A stretch of DNA of 46,631 nucleotides, from the NCBI RefSeq assembly GCF_000511955.1, contig NZ_AZSU01000002.1, positions 486,751 through 533,381 on the forward strand, given 5' to 3'. A program made the position numbers and the translations under genes. Under the pieces are notes generated by a model. That model searched no databases and was not told where the DNA came from. It saw only the letters and a program-made list of their open reading frames with translations. Below, in pieces: positions 24,232 to 32,502 of this stretch. Position 1 is the stretch's first letter, and each line of letters begins with the position of its first letter. The stretch is from [Clostridium] ultunense DSM 10521. Its GTDB lineage: Bacteria > Bacillota > Clostridia > Tissierellales > Tepidimicrobiaceae.

Positions 24232-26319
24232 TTGAAAAGGAAAATATCCTTTTTATTAGCTTTTATAATGGTTTTGACTATTATTCCATTTAGTTCTTTT
24301 GCACAGCAGGATTACGACAAGCAATTGAAAGAAGCCATTGTGAAAAGCAAAGAATTATTTAATATTGGAAGTGAGTACGATAAATTTGACCATAGTGTAA
24401 GTTCGAGAGATGGAACTACAGTATTTTATTTAAATTGGTCGGATAGTAAAGAAAAATTAGGCAGTGTAGATATTTCTATGGCTGTAGATGGAACTGTATT
24501 AAGTTATGGGAAATGGAAACCAATTTATGTGGAACAAGGACCTAAACTACCAAAAATAAGCAAAGAAGAAGGATTAAAGATCGCCAAGGATTTCATTAAA
24601 AAAGTAGCTCCTAAATTTACAGATAATATAAAACAAATAGAGGTATCAGAGCCTTTAAACGTAAATTTAGATGGATATAATTATTATTTTGTAAGGACTG
24701 AAAATGAAATCCCTTATTATAACAATAATATTGATATCTATATTGATAACACTACTGGAGAAGTAAGAAATTACTATGCGAATTGGGATATGGATTTGAA
24801 ATTTGCAGATTCAAAGGGCATAATCTCTTTAGAAAAAGCCCAAGAGTTGTATAAAGAAAAGATAGGATTAGATTTAATATATAAAACAAGCTATAGGGAT
24901 AGAAATCCAAAAATATTTTTAGCTTACAGTCCATTAAATACAAATCTAGGCATCAATGCTAAAGATGGAGAAGTGACTCCATTAAATGATTATTTCCCAA
25001 TTTATGAAAAAGCTTCTAATATGGGAGCTGATGGTGTTGTTCCAGCAGAAGAATTAAGTCCAGATGAGAAACAAGCCGTGGAAAATATTGCAGGGCTTAT
25101 CTCTCAAGAAGAAGCTGAAAAGATAAGTAGAGAGATATTAGAATTGGGTTCAGAGTATAAATTAAATTATGTTAGCCTTTATAGAAATTGGAGATCCGAC
25201 GATAGTTATAATTGGCAATTTGAATTTATGAAAGGTTCAGATTCTAAAGCTTATTATGCAAGTGTAAGTATAGATGGAAAAACTAAGGAATTGGTATCCT
25301 TTTATAAATTTGGGCCTGAAGAATCAGATAAAAAAGTGAAGTATGATGAGAAACAATCCTTAGAAATTGCAAAAGAATACATTAAGAAAACAAATCCAGA
25401 TAAACTTGAGTCAATTGAATTGGGGAAAAATTATGAAGGTTTTAGACCTTTAGAAGAACAAAGATATTACTACTTCCAATTCACTAGAAAGCTTGACAAT
25501 GCTTATGTGGAACAAGATGGTATATCAATTACAGTTGATGCTGCCAGTGGTAAGATAACAGAATATAGAATTACTTGGAGTAATAGAGAATTTCCATCAC
25601 AGGATAAAGTAATGTTTGTAGATAAGGCTTATGATACTTTATTTAACGATATAGGCATGGAACTAAAGTATATCAATCCTGATAGATACGAAGGAAATAT
25701 TAAGAATAAGAAAGAAGCTACATTGGTCTATGGTTTAAAAACTGATAAACCACCCATAATTGATGCCAACACTGGGACCCTATTAAATTATATGGGAGAA
25801 CCATATAAGATGCCCAAGGCAGTTAGTTACAAAGATATAGACAATAGTTATGCAAAGGATAAGATTAATGTATTAGCTCAGTATGGTATCGCCTTACCTG
25901 GGGAAGAGTTTAAACCAAAGGAAAAGATAAAACAAGCAGATTTCTTATATCTATTAGCAAAAGCAAATAGTCCTTATTTTGAAATAGACAAATCTGGCGA
26001 TAAATTATATGCTTTTTTGATTAATGCAGGGATTATAAAAGAAAATGAGAAAGCACCAGAAAGAATCGTTACAAAAGAAGAAGGAATAAAGTATATAATA
26101 AGGGCATTGAAATATGATAAAATTGCGGATTTAACTGAAATATATAAAGATCTATTTAAGGATACAAAAGATATAACACCGGAATTAAAAGGATATATAT
26201 CTATTGCCTATGGTCTTAAAATTGTTGAAGGATATAATGGCAATTTAAATCCAAAAGCAGAATTAAATAGAGAAGATGGAGCAAACTTAATTTACAATTA
26301 TTTATTTAGCGGTATGTAG
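24232..26319 (+). CDS. Secreted YcdB/YcdC-like repeat protein with SLH domains
   Basis: Exported 695-residue protein, TTG start behind AAAGGAGGGG. A signal peptide (KRKISFLLAFIMVLTIIPFSSFA) is followed by Gln25. PepSY-like/YcdB repeats are seen twice or more: KISKEEGLKIAKDFIKK...TGEVRNYYANW and KQSLEIAKEYIKK...SGKITEYRITW. The C-terminal third holds SLH-type repeats (SYKDIDNSYAKDKINVLAQYGI, IKQADFLYLLAKA, then GYISIAYGLKIVEGYNGNLNPKAELNRED), which usually bind cell-wall polymers. Likely cell-surface anchored. Function of YcdB-type domains is unclear; no protease or enzyme motif is seen. Confidence 0.85.
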   Translation: MKRKISFLLAFIMVLTIIPFSSFAQQDYDKQLKEAIVKSKELFNIGSEYDKFDHSVSSRDGTTVFYLNWSDSKEKLGSVDISMAVDGTVLSYGKWKPIYVEQGPKLPKISKEEGLKIAKDFIKKVAPKFTDNIKQIEVSEPLNVNLDGYNYYFVRTENEIPYYNNNIDIYIDNTTGEVRNYYANWDMDLKFADSKGIISLEKAQELYKEKIGLDLIYKTSYRDRNPKIFLAYSPLNTNLGINAKDGEVTPLNDYFPIYEKASNMGADGVVPAEELSPDEKQAVENIAGLISQEEAEKISREILELGSEYKLNYVSLYRNWRSDDSYNWQFEFMKGSDSKAYYASVSIDGKTKELVSFYKFGPEESDKKVKYDEKQSLEIAKEYIKKTNPDKLESIELGKNYEGFRPLEEQRYYYFQFTRKLDNAYVEQDGISITVDAASGKITEYRITWSNREFPSQDKVMFVDKAYDTLFNDIGMELKYINPDRYEGNIKNKKEATLVYGLKTDKPPIIDANTGTLLNYMGEPYKMPKAVSYKDIDNSYAKDKINVLAQYGIALPGEEFKPKEKIKQADFLYLLAKANSPYFEIDKSGDKLYAFLINAGIIKENEKAPERIVTKEEGIKYIIRALKYDKIADLTEIYKDLFKDTKDITPELKGYISIAYGLKIVEGYNGNLNPKAELNREDGANLIYNYLFSGM

Positions 26320-26327
26320 GGATGATG

Positions 26328-26375
26328 AAGGGGGTAATATTTATATTACTCCCTTAATTGATTTTTGTTTTTTTT
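26328..26375 (+). terminator. Rho-independent terminator of the YcdB/SLH gene
   Basis: A 13-bp stem with one G-U pair (26328-26340 with 26343-26355) is followed within 5 bases by a T-rich tract reading ATTTTTG and then eight T residues. Confidence 0.82.
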
Positions 26376-26560
26376 AGCTAGTTTTATATACTCATCTGGA
26401 ATTTAAAGGGGAAAAGATATTAGTCATTTGTTATTTCTTTGGCTGACTATATGTTATAATATTAACATACACTACTATATTAATAATAGATATTGGTATT
26501 ATGAATATTAGCAAATTTCTGATTACTATAAACCATATTTTATTAATGGAGGGGTTATTT

Positions 26561-27955
26561 TTGTCAAAGGAAGAACTGTTGAAATATTATAAGGCAGCCT
26601 ATGAAGAATTGAATTTAATTTTGGACCTAAGTTTTGATCAAATCACCATAGCTGATGGCGATGGTGTATTTACTAAAATAAGTAAATCCTGTGAAACTTA
26701 TTTTGGAGCTAAGGAAGAAAATATGATAGGAGTTAGCGCTTTTGAGTTGGAGAAAAATGGAATATTTGATATTTCTGTTACAGCTGAAGTTGTAAGAAAG
26801 AAGGAAAAGGTAACTCTAATTCAAAGAACTGGAGCAAACAAAACTTTAATGGTAACAGGAATCCCCCTATTCGATGATAAGGGCAATATGTATAAGATAA
26901 TCAATATTTCAAAGGATATAACTGAAAATCAACGCTTAAGCCAACAATTAAGCAATGCTCAAAGTGACCTACAATGGTTTCAAAAGGAATTAAATAAAAG
27001 ACAAGGGATATACAATAGTAATATTAACTATAAAAGTCCTTCTATGAACAAAATAATGGATTTAATCTATCATATATGTGATTTAGATGCAACAGTATTA
27101 TTATTAGGAGAAACTGGTGTAGGCAAAGGATATATTGCAAAGGTTATACATGAAAGTAGTATTAGAAAGGAACAACCCTTTGTACCAATAAACTGTGGTG
27201 CAATACCCGAAAATCTTTTAGAATCGGAACTATTTGGATATGAAGGTGGTGCTTTTACTGGGGCAACTAAAGATGGGAAAAGGGGTTTGTTTGAAATAGC
27301 AGGAGAAGGAACTATTTTTTTAGATGAAATAGGGGATATGCCTATGAATCTTCAAGTAAAATTACTCCATGTCCTAGATGAAAGGAAGGTTTTTAGAATA
27401 GGTGGGGAAAAACCTATTGAAGTTAAGGGGCGAATTATTGCTGCTACTAATAAGGATTTAAAGAAACTTATAGAAGAAGAAAAGTTTAGGGAGGATTTAT
27501 ACTATAGATTGAATGTAGTTCCCATAAATATTCCTCCCTTAAGAGAGAGAAAAGAAGATATACCCGCTTTAATAAAGATGTTTCTTAATAATTATAACAA
27601 GGAGCATGGAACAAGTAAAACTATATCAGAAAAAGGATATAATATATTAATCGAGTATGATTACCCAGGTAATATTAGAGAATTAGAAAATATTGTGGAA
27701 AGGTTGGTTATAACCACCTTTGATGACCTGGTAAAAGACAAACAGATATTGGAAATAGTGGAACCATTAAACAAAATTTGTATTGACAGTGATGAAATAA
27801 TTCCTCTTAGAGAAGCAGTAGAACAGGTAGAAAGAAAAATGTTAATAGCAGCCTTTAAAGAATATAAAACCACTAGGAAAGTGGCCGCTGCCTTAGGAAT
27901 AGATCAATCAACAGTAGTAAAGAAGGCAAAAAAGTTGAAAATAGAATATAGTTGA
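26561..27955 (+). CDS. Sigma-54-dependent activator with PAS sensor
   Basis: Enhancer-binding protein of 464 residues. A PAS domain at about 18-125 (FDQITIADGDGVFTKISKSC, then a FDDKGNMYKIINISKDIT end) precedes a coiled segment to 155. The AAA+ module has GETGVGKG at 183-190, GAFTGA at 230-235, Walker B GTIFLDEIGD and YPGNIRELEN. A short Fis-type HTH ends the protein (RKVAAALGIDQSTVVKKAKKL). The TTG at 26561 has GGAGGGG six bases upstream and is preferred over ATG at 26501, which has none. A sigma-54 promoter follows 110 bases beyond its stop, so it likely controls the hydantoin operon. Confidence 0.9.
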   Translation: MSKEELLKYYKAAYEELNLILDLSFDQITIADGDGVFTKISKSCETYFGAKEENMIGVSAFELEKNGIFDISVTAEVVRKKEKVTLIQRTGANKTLMVTGIPLFDDKGNMYKIINISKDITENQRLSQQLSNAQSDLQWFQKELNKRQGIYNSNINYKSPSMNKIMDLIYHICDLDATVLLLGETGVGKGYIAKVIHESSIRKEQPFVPINCGAIPENLLESELFGYEGGAFTGATKDGKRGLFEIAGEGTIFLDEIGDMPMNLQVKLLHVLDERKVFRIGGEKPIEVKGRIIAATNKDLKKLIEEEKFREDLYYRLNVVPINIPPLRERKEDIPALIKMFLNNYNKEHGTSKTISEKGYNILIEYDYPGNIRELENIVERLVITTFDDLVKDKQILEIVEPLNKICIDSDEIIPLREAVEQVERKMLIAAFKEYKTTRKVAAALGIDQSTVVKKAKKLKIEYS

Positions 27956-27968
27956 TGAAATATATCAT

Positions 27969-28005
27969 AGGATATGATGATTTTTATCATCATATCCTGT
28001 TTTTT
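27969..28005 (+). terminator. Rho-independent terminator of the PAS sigma-54 activator
   Basis: A perfect 12-bp stem (27969-27980 with 27987-27998), 6-base loop, then six T residues at 28000-28005. It isolates the regulator transcript from the sigma-54 promoter just downstream. Confidence 0.87.
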
Positions 28006-28064
28006 ATTCCTGCAGAAAAATGGGGAATTGGAGCAAATAGAGCTTTTGAGGATTGTTAAAACTT

Positions 28065-28080
28065 TGGCATAAACTTTGCA
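28065..28080 (+). promoter_or_regulatory. Sigma-54 (-24/-12) promoter of the hydantoin operon
   Basis: TGGCATAAACTTTGCA matches the sigma-54 consensus with 10 bases between GG (28066-28067) and GC (28078-28079). It stands 44 bases before the carbamoylase start, between the terminator of the activator and the operon. Confidence 0.85.
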
Positions 28081-28123
28081 ATAATATTTGTCAGTCAATA
28101 AAATAATAAAGGAGGCAGTAGAA

Positions 28124-29362
28124 TTGGAATCCTGTATACGCAGAATAGAAAATGATATAGAAAATATAACAAAGATTACGGCGACTCCCCAAATGGGATG
28201 TACAAGATTTTCCTATAGCAAGGAAGATAAACAAGTTAGGGAATATTTACTAAAAGAATTAGAAGGATTAAGGCTAAAAATAAAAATTGACGGAGTAGGA
28301 AATATTAGAGCTAAGTATGTAGGTGGCAACGAAGATAAGCCTTCTATAATGTTTGGTTCTCATATAGATACTGTTGCCAATGGAGGAAAATTTGATGGCC
28401 TAACGGGAGTTATTTCTGCTTTGGAGGTCATGAGAGTTATCAAAGAGAATAATTTAAGTTTAAAAAATCCTGTAGAGTTAATTATATTTGCAGAAGAAGA
28501 AGGTTCAAATTTTGGTATTACAATGCTAGGTAGCAAAGTATTAACTGGGAAATATGGATTAGAAGATTTAAAGAAAATAGAGAATGATGAAGGTATTAGT
28601 AGTTATGAGATCATGCGTAATTTTGGACTAGATGTAGAAAATATTGGTAATGATGTATTGAAAAAAGATGAAGTAAAAGCAATGATTGAACTTCATGTGG
28701 AACAAGGAGGGATATTGGATTCGGAAAAAATTCCTATTGGGATAGTTAAGGCTATAGCAGGTATGAAGACTTATAAGGTAAGTTTAAAAGGAGTATCTAA
28801 CCATGCTGGTTCTACTCCTATGGACTTAAGAAATGATCCAATGGTTGGCGCTTCGGAAATTGTAACATATTTAGAAAAGGTAGCCAAGGAAAAGGGCTTA
28901 CCATCAACTGTTGCAACAGTTGGCAAGATCCACTGTCAACCTAATATGCCTAATGTAATATCAGGAGAAGTAGATTTTTATGTAGATATCAGAGATGTTG
29001 AAGCAGATGGGGTAGAGACTGTGGTTAAAGAACTAGAGAAGAAGACAGAAGAGATTGTTTTAAAAAGAGGGCTTAAAGCTCAAATTGAGTTGGTTGGAGA
29101 GTCGGATAGTGTAAGGCTTTCAACCAAAGTAATTGAAGCAATTGAAAAATCGGCTTTAGAAAAAGGATTTGAATATAAAATAATGAACAGTGGTGCAGTC
29201 CATGATTCAGCTATGCTAACCGAGTTAACAGAAGTAGGTATGATATTTGTGCCTAGTATCAATGGTAGGAGTCATTGCCCTGAAGAACTGACGGATTTGC
29301 AAGATATTAAATTAGGTTGTGATTTACTTTTAAATACAGTTATTAGGCTTGCCAATGAATAG
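28124..29362 (+). CDS. M20-family N-carbamoyl-L-amino acid hydrolase / allantoate amidohydrolase-like
   Basis: Zinc amidase of 412 residues that removes the carbamoyl group made by hydantoinase. The binuclear site is visible: His80/Asp82 (GSHIDTV), Asp91 (GGKFDGLTGV), Glu125/Glu126 (AEEEGSNF) and His in ELHVEQGG, as in the hydantoinase/carbamoylase branch of M20. A dimerisation domain follows (SNHAGSTPMDLRNDP). AAAGGAGG lies 9 bases before TTG at 28124, which is the chosen start; a TTG at 28088 is in frame but has no site. First gene of the sigma-54 operon; the pairing with hydantoinase supports a ureido-acid substrate, with L-stereospecificity only typical of the family. Confidence 0.88.
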   Translation: MESCIRRIENDIENITKITATPQMGCTRFSYSKEDKQVREYLLKELEGLRLKIKIDGVGNIRAKYVGGNEDKPSIMFGSHIDTVANGGKFDGLTGVISALEVMRVIKENNLSLKNPVELIIFAEEEGSNFGITMLGSKVLTGKYGLEDLKKIENDEGISSYEIMRNFGLDVENIGNDVLKKDEVKAMIELHVEQGGILDSEKIPIGIVKAIAGMKTYKVSLKGVSNHAGSTPMDLRNDPMVGASEIVTYLEKVAKEKGLPSTVATVGKIHCQPNMPNVISGEVDFYVDIRDVEADGVETVVKELEKKTEEIVLKRGLKAQIELVGESDSVRLSTKVIEAIEKSALEKGFEYKIMNSGAVHDSAMLTELTEVGMIFVPSINGRSHCPEELTDLQDIKLGCDLLLNTVIRLANE

Positions 29363-29398
29363 AAATTATAAATAAAAATAAAATAAGGAGGAATTTAA

Positions 29399-30799
29399 AT
29401 GAGTTTACTAATTAAAAATGGTACTGTAGTTACCGCCATTGACGAATATGAGGGAGATATCTTAGTTGAAGGAGAAAAAATAGCAGCTATAGGGAAAGAT
29501 CTAAAAGTTGAAGCAGATAAGGTTATTGACGCTAAAGGCATGTATGTAATGCCTGGTGGAGTAGATCAACACGTACACTTTTCCTTTGAATTCAATGGTA
29601 CAAAGGTTAGAGGTTTTGAAACTTCTAATGCAGCGGCAGTAGGAGGAACCACTACAGTTATTGAATTTGTCAATCAGGTAAAGGGAAAAGGATTAATCGA
29701 TTCCATAGATGATTACAGAAAAGAAAATGCAGATGGAATAGCTATGGTAGATTATTCTTTCCATGGTGTAATAACAGATCCAAGACCAAGTGTATTTGAC
29801 GAAATCGAAAGACTTCCTGAAGCAGGATACCCAACTGTAAAATTATTCATGGCTTATAAAGGAATGTTCTTCCATGCAGATGATGATGTAATAGCTAATG
29901 CAATGAAAAAAGCAAAAGATGTAGGAGTTACTATAATGGTTCATGCTGAAAATGCTGATTTAATAGATCTTCTACAAAAAGAATGTATTGAAAAAGGGAA
30001 TGTAGAGCCTTATTATCATGCTGTTTCAAGGCCGCCTATGGTAGAAGTAGAAGCTACAGAAAGAGCAATAAACATTGCTAAACTTATGGACGCTCCATTA
30101 TATGTAGTGCATGTAACAACTAAAGGTGCAGTAGATGCAATTATACGTGCGCAAAATGAAGGGCTACCTATTTATGGGGAAACATGTACTCATTATCTAT
30201 TATTGGATAAGAGCAATTTAGCAAAAGAAAATTTTGAAGGAGCTAAGTATGTATGTTCACCTGCTCTTAGGGAAAAAGAGGACAGAGATTATCTATGGAA
30301 CTCAATTAAAAATGGTTGGCTAAATGCTGTAAGTTCTGACCACTGTGGTTTCGATTGGAAGCATCAAAAACATATGGGAGAAAATGATTTTAGAAATATT
30401 CCAAATGGAGCACCCGGTTTAGAAAATAGGTTTGGATTATTGTGGACCTATGGAGTCGAAGAAGGGAAAATAACTAAACAACAATTCGTAGACCTTGTTT
30501 CTACAACACCTGCAAAAAATAATGGACTTGGAGATTGCAAGGGACATATTGGAGTAGGATATGATGCTGATATAGTATTATACGATCCAAATCAAGGGTC
30601 CACTATTTCCAATGAAACAAGTCTTCAAGGTGTAGACTATAACTCATTTGAAGGAATGGAACAAAAAGGAAAAGTAGATAAGGTATTGCTTAGAGGTCAA
30701 TTAATAGTTGATGATGGAAAATATATTGGAGAAAAAGGACAAGGTAAATTTATCAAAGGTAAACCATTTGGTCTTTGTTATGAAGGACAAAACAAATAG
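29399..30799 (+). CDS. hydA: D-hydantoinase/dihydropyrimidinase
   Basis: Cyclic amidase opening hydantoins or dihydropyrimidines to N-carbamoyl amino acids. The cyclic amidohydrolase motif set is complete: His58 and His60 (DQHVHFSF), carbamylated Lys148 (TVKLFMAYKG), His182 (VHAEN), His238 (VVHVTTKGA) and Asp314 (SSDHCGFDW). 466 residues is standard, AAGGAGG precedes the ATG. 36 bases separate it from the carbamoylase. The family includes D-hydantoinase, dihydropyrimidinase and phenylhydantoinase; the exact ring substrate cannot be read from these motifs. Confidence 0.9.
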   Translation: MSLLIKNGTVVTAIDEYEGDILVEGEKIAAIGKDLKVEADKVIDAKGMYVMPGGVDQHVHFSFEFNGTKVRGFETSNAAAVGGTTTVIEFVNQVKGKGLIDSIDDYRKENADGIAMVDYSFHGVITDPRPSVFDEIERLPEAGYPTVKLFMAYKGMFFHADDDVIANAMKKAKDVGVTIMVHAENADLIDLLQKECIEKGNVEPYYHAVSRPPMVEVEATERAINIAKLMDAPLYVVHVTTKGAVDAIIRAQNEGLPIYGETCTHYLLLDKSNLAKENFEGAKYVCSPALREKEDRDYLWNSIKNGWLNAVSSDHCGFDWKHQKHMGENDFRNIPNGAPGLENRFGLLWTYGVEEGKITKQQFVDLVSTTPAKNNGLGDCKGHIGVGYDADIVLYDPNQGSTISNETSLQGVDYNSFEGMEQKGKVDKVLLRGQLIVDDGKYIGEKGQGKFIKGKPFGLCYEGQNK

Positions 30800-30806
30800 A
30801 TTTAAA

Positions 30807-30841
30807 TTCCTAGGTGGAATATTCTAAATTCCACCTAGGAA
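30807..30841 (+). other. Intercistronic hairpin between hydantoinase and permease, no U-tract
   Basis: A perfect 14-bp stem (30807-30820 with 30828-30841) with a 7-base loop stands 8 bases after the hydantoinase stop. A purine-rich GAAAAG follows, so it is not a normal terminator; it probably adjusts mRNA stability or permease level. Confidence 0.65.
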
Positions 30842-30881
30842 GAAAAGTTATTATTAAATTATAAAGAGGAGGGTTTCAATA

Positions 30882-32246
30882 ATGAGTAAAGAGAATAATC
30901 CAAATATAGATTTAGATAGTCTTAATCCAATACCTATGTCTCATAGAACTATGTCACCTTTAAATTATGCAATGGTATTTTGGTCATCTACAATAATAGT
31001 GCAGATAATGGTTATTGGACAATATTTGTTAGTACCAATAGGACAATTAAATTTTCTTCAAGTAATAGCTGTAGGAATTGTATCTAGCGTTATTTTATCT
31101 TTTTGCATGACTTATAATGGTATTCCAGGTATAAAGTATGGGATTCCATTTATAGTACAAGCAAGGGCAGGTTTTGGAACTAAAGGAGCTAAAATAATAG
31201 CTTTTATAAGAAGCATTCCTGGTATAGCATGGAATGGTATAGGTTGTTGGATAGGAGCTATGTCTTTAGAAGTTGTTACTAAACAGCTATTTGGTTTTGG
31301 TAATGTATGGTTTTATTTCTTCCTATTATTATTCCTTCAAAGCTTTTTAGCTTATAAAGGAATTCAGTCAATAAAATGGTTTGATGCTGTAATGTCTATA
31401 GTAATTTTTACAATGTTGATCTATTTCTTCTATATAGTATTGCAAACAGGCAAAGTAGATTTTTCTACTGCAATGAAGGTTAAAGGTAGTTGGAGTTTGC
31501 CATTCTGGGCGGGAGTTATGGGAGCTTTAGCTAACTATACTACTGCAATACTAAATGCTTCTGACATTATGAGACATATTAAACCTAGTTCACAAGAAAA
31601 TTTAAAAAGTTCTAGTGCTTTTGCTTCATTTGTAGGAATTATTCCACCATGGATGTTCATGGTATTGTCTGGAATGTTAATAGGACTAGCTACAGGAGCA
31701 GGCGATCCTATAGAAGGTTTAGTTGAATTAGCTCCAAATCCAGTATTTGGAATAATACTTCTTGTATTCATCATATTGGCACAAGTGACATCTAATTTAA
31801 CATTAAACATATTACCTCCAGCTTTAGCAATTCAGGATATATTTGGTCTTTCATGGAAGAAAGGTGTAATAATAGTAGGTTTTCTTTCAGTATTGACAGC
31901 ACCTTGGATACTATTTTCCAGTGATTATTTCTTCCTATTTCAAAACATATATTCCTGTTTCTTAGGACCTGGATTAGGTGTATTAATTGCAAATTATTAT
32001 TTTATCAATAAACAAGAACTAGATATAGATTTACTTTATGGTAAAGATAATGTATATGAATATAATAAAGGTTATAGCCCTGCAGGTATGATAGCATTAG
32101 TTGGTGGAGCAATTCTTGCATTTATCTTCATCGATTATTCTTGGTTCGTAGGATTCCCTTCCTCTATGGTTATTTATACTATATTAAAAAATATGGGTAT
32201 AGAGAAAAAGTATGAAGAAGTTCAACAAAAGGCTAGATTAGCATAA
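30882..32246 (+). CDS. NCS1-family nucleobase/hydantoin permease
   Basis: Twelve-helix cation symporter of 454 residues. Motifs fit NCS1 (LNPIPMSHRTMSPLNYAMVFWSS at the N-terminus, GIPGIKYGIPFIVQARAGFG, GIAWNGIGCW and NYTTAILNASDIMRH). Mhp1 of this family imports 5-substituted hydantoins; others carry cytosine, allantoin or uracil. Its position next to hydantoinase and carbamoylase makes hydantoin or ureide import the best guess. The start follows AGAGGAGGG. Last gene of the operon; a hairpin terminator lies about 70 bases beyond. Confidence 0.88.
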   Translation: MSKENNPNIDLDSLNPIPMSHRTMSPLNYAMVFWSSTIIVQIMVIGQYLLVPIGQLNFLQVIAVGIVSSVILSFCMTYNGIPGIKYGIPFIVQARAGFGTKGAKIIAFIRSIPGIAWNGIGCWIGAMSLEVVTKQLFGFGNVWFYFFLLLFLQSFLAYKGIQSIKWFDAVMSIVIFTMLIYFFYIVLQTGKVDFSTAMKVKGSWSLPFWAGVMGALANYTTAILNASDIMRHIKPSSQENLKSSSAFASFVGIIPPWMFMVLSGMLIGLATGAGDPIEGLVELAPNPVFGIILLVFIILAQVTSNLTLNILPPALAIQDIFGLSWKKGVIIVGFLSVLTAPWILFSSDYFFLFQNIYSCFLGPGLGVLIANYYFINKQELDIDLLYGKDNVYEYNKGYSPAGMIALVGGAILAFIFIDYSWFVGFPSSMVIYTILKNMGIEKKYEEVQQKARLA

Positions 32247-32318
32247 ATAAATTGGAAAAGCCAGTCTCTTTTGCAATTAATTAAATATAGAAATCGGATG
32301 TTAATATATAAATCTAAT

Positions 32319-32367
32319 AAAACTTCTCTTTCTAATAGATATAAAAGTTATGGAAAGAGAAGTTTTT
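32319..32367 (+). terminator. Probable terminator of the hydantoin operon
   Basis: A 14-bp stem (32319-32332 with 32353-32366) closes a 20-base loop; TTTT ends the right arm and is followed by TGAATTTTA. The U-tract is modest, so termination may be partial. Confidence 0.6.
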
Positions 32368-32375
32368 GAATTTTA

Positions 32376-32404
32376 TTGACATATGCCCTTAATTAGCATA
32401 CAAT
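32376..32404 (+). promoter_or_regulatory. Strong sigma-A promoter of the FMN glutamate-synthase-like gene
   Basis: TTGACA at 32376-32381, a 17-base spacer and TACAAT at 32399-32404, with transcription starting near 32411 and a leader of about 90 bases. Confidence 0.72.
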
Positions 32405-32502
32405 GTATTTAATAAGGTTAAAGTGGTTTTACTATAAGTAAATATTATCAAATTTCAAATTGTGCATTGGATTATCAAAATAATAACAAGGAGGTAAAGA
32501 TT

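Noticed and set aside
27969-27998. The palindrome after the PAS activator as the enhancer site for the hydantoin promoter
   Set aside because: The loop and T-run make it a clear terminator; double use is possible but nothing in the sequence supports it.
28124-32246. Complete creatinine degradation pathway
   Set aside because: Only hydantoinase, carbamoylase and permease are present; no creatinine deiminase, ATP-dependent N-methylhydantoinase or glycine/sarcosine reductase gene is in the window.
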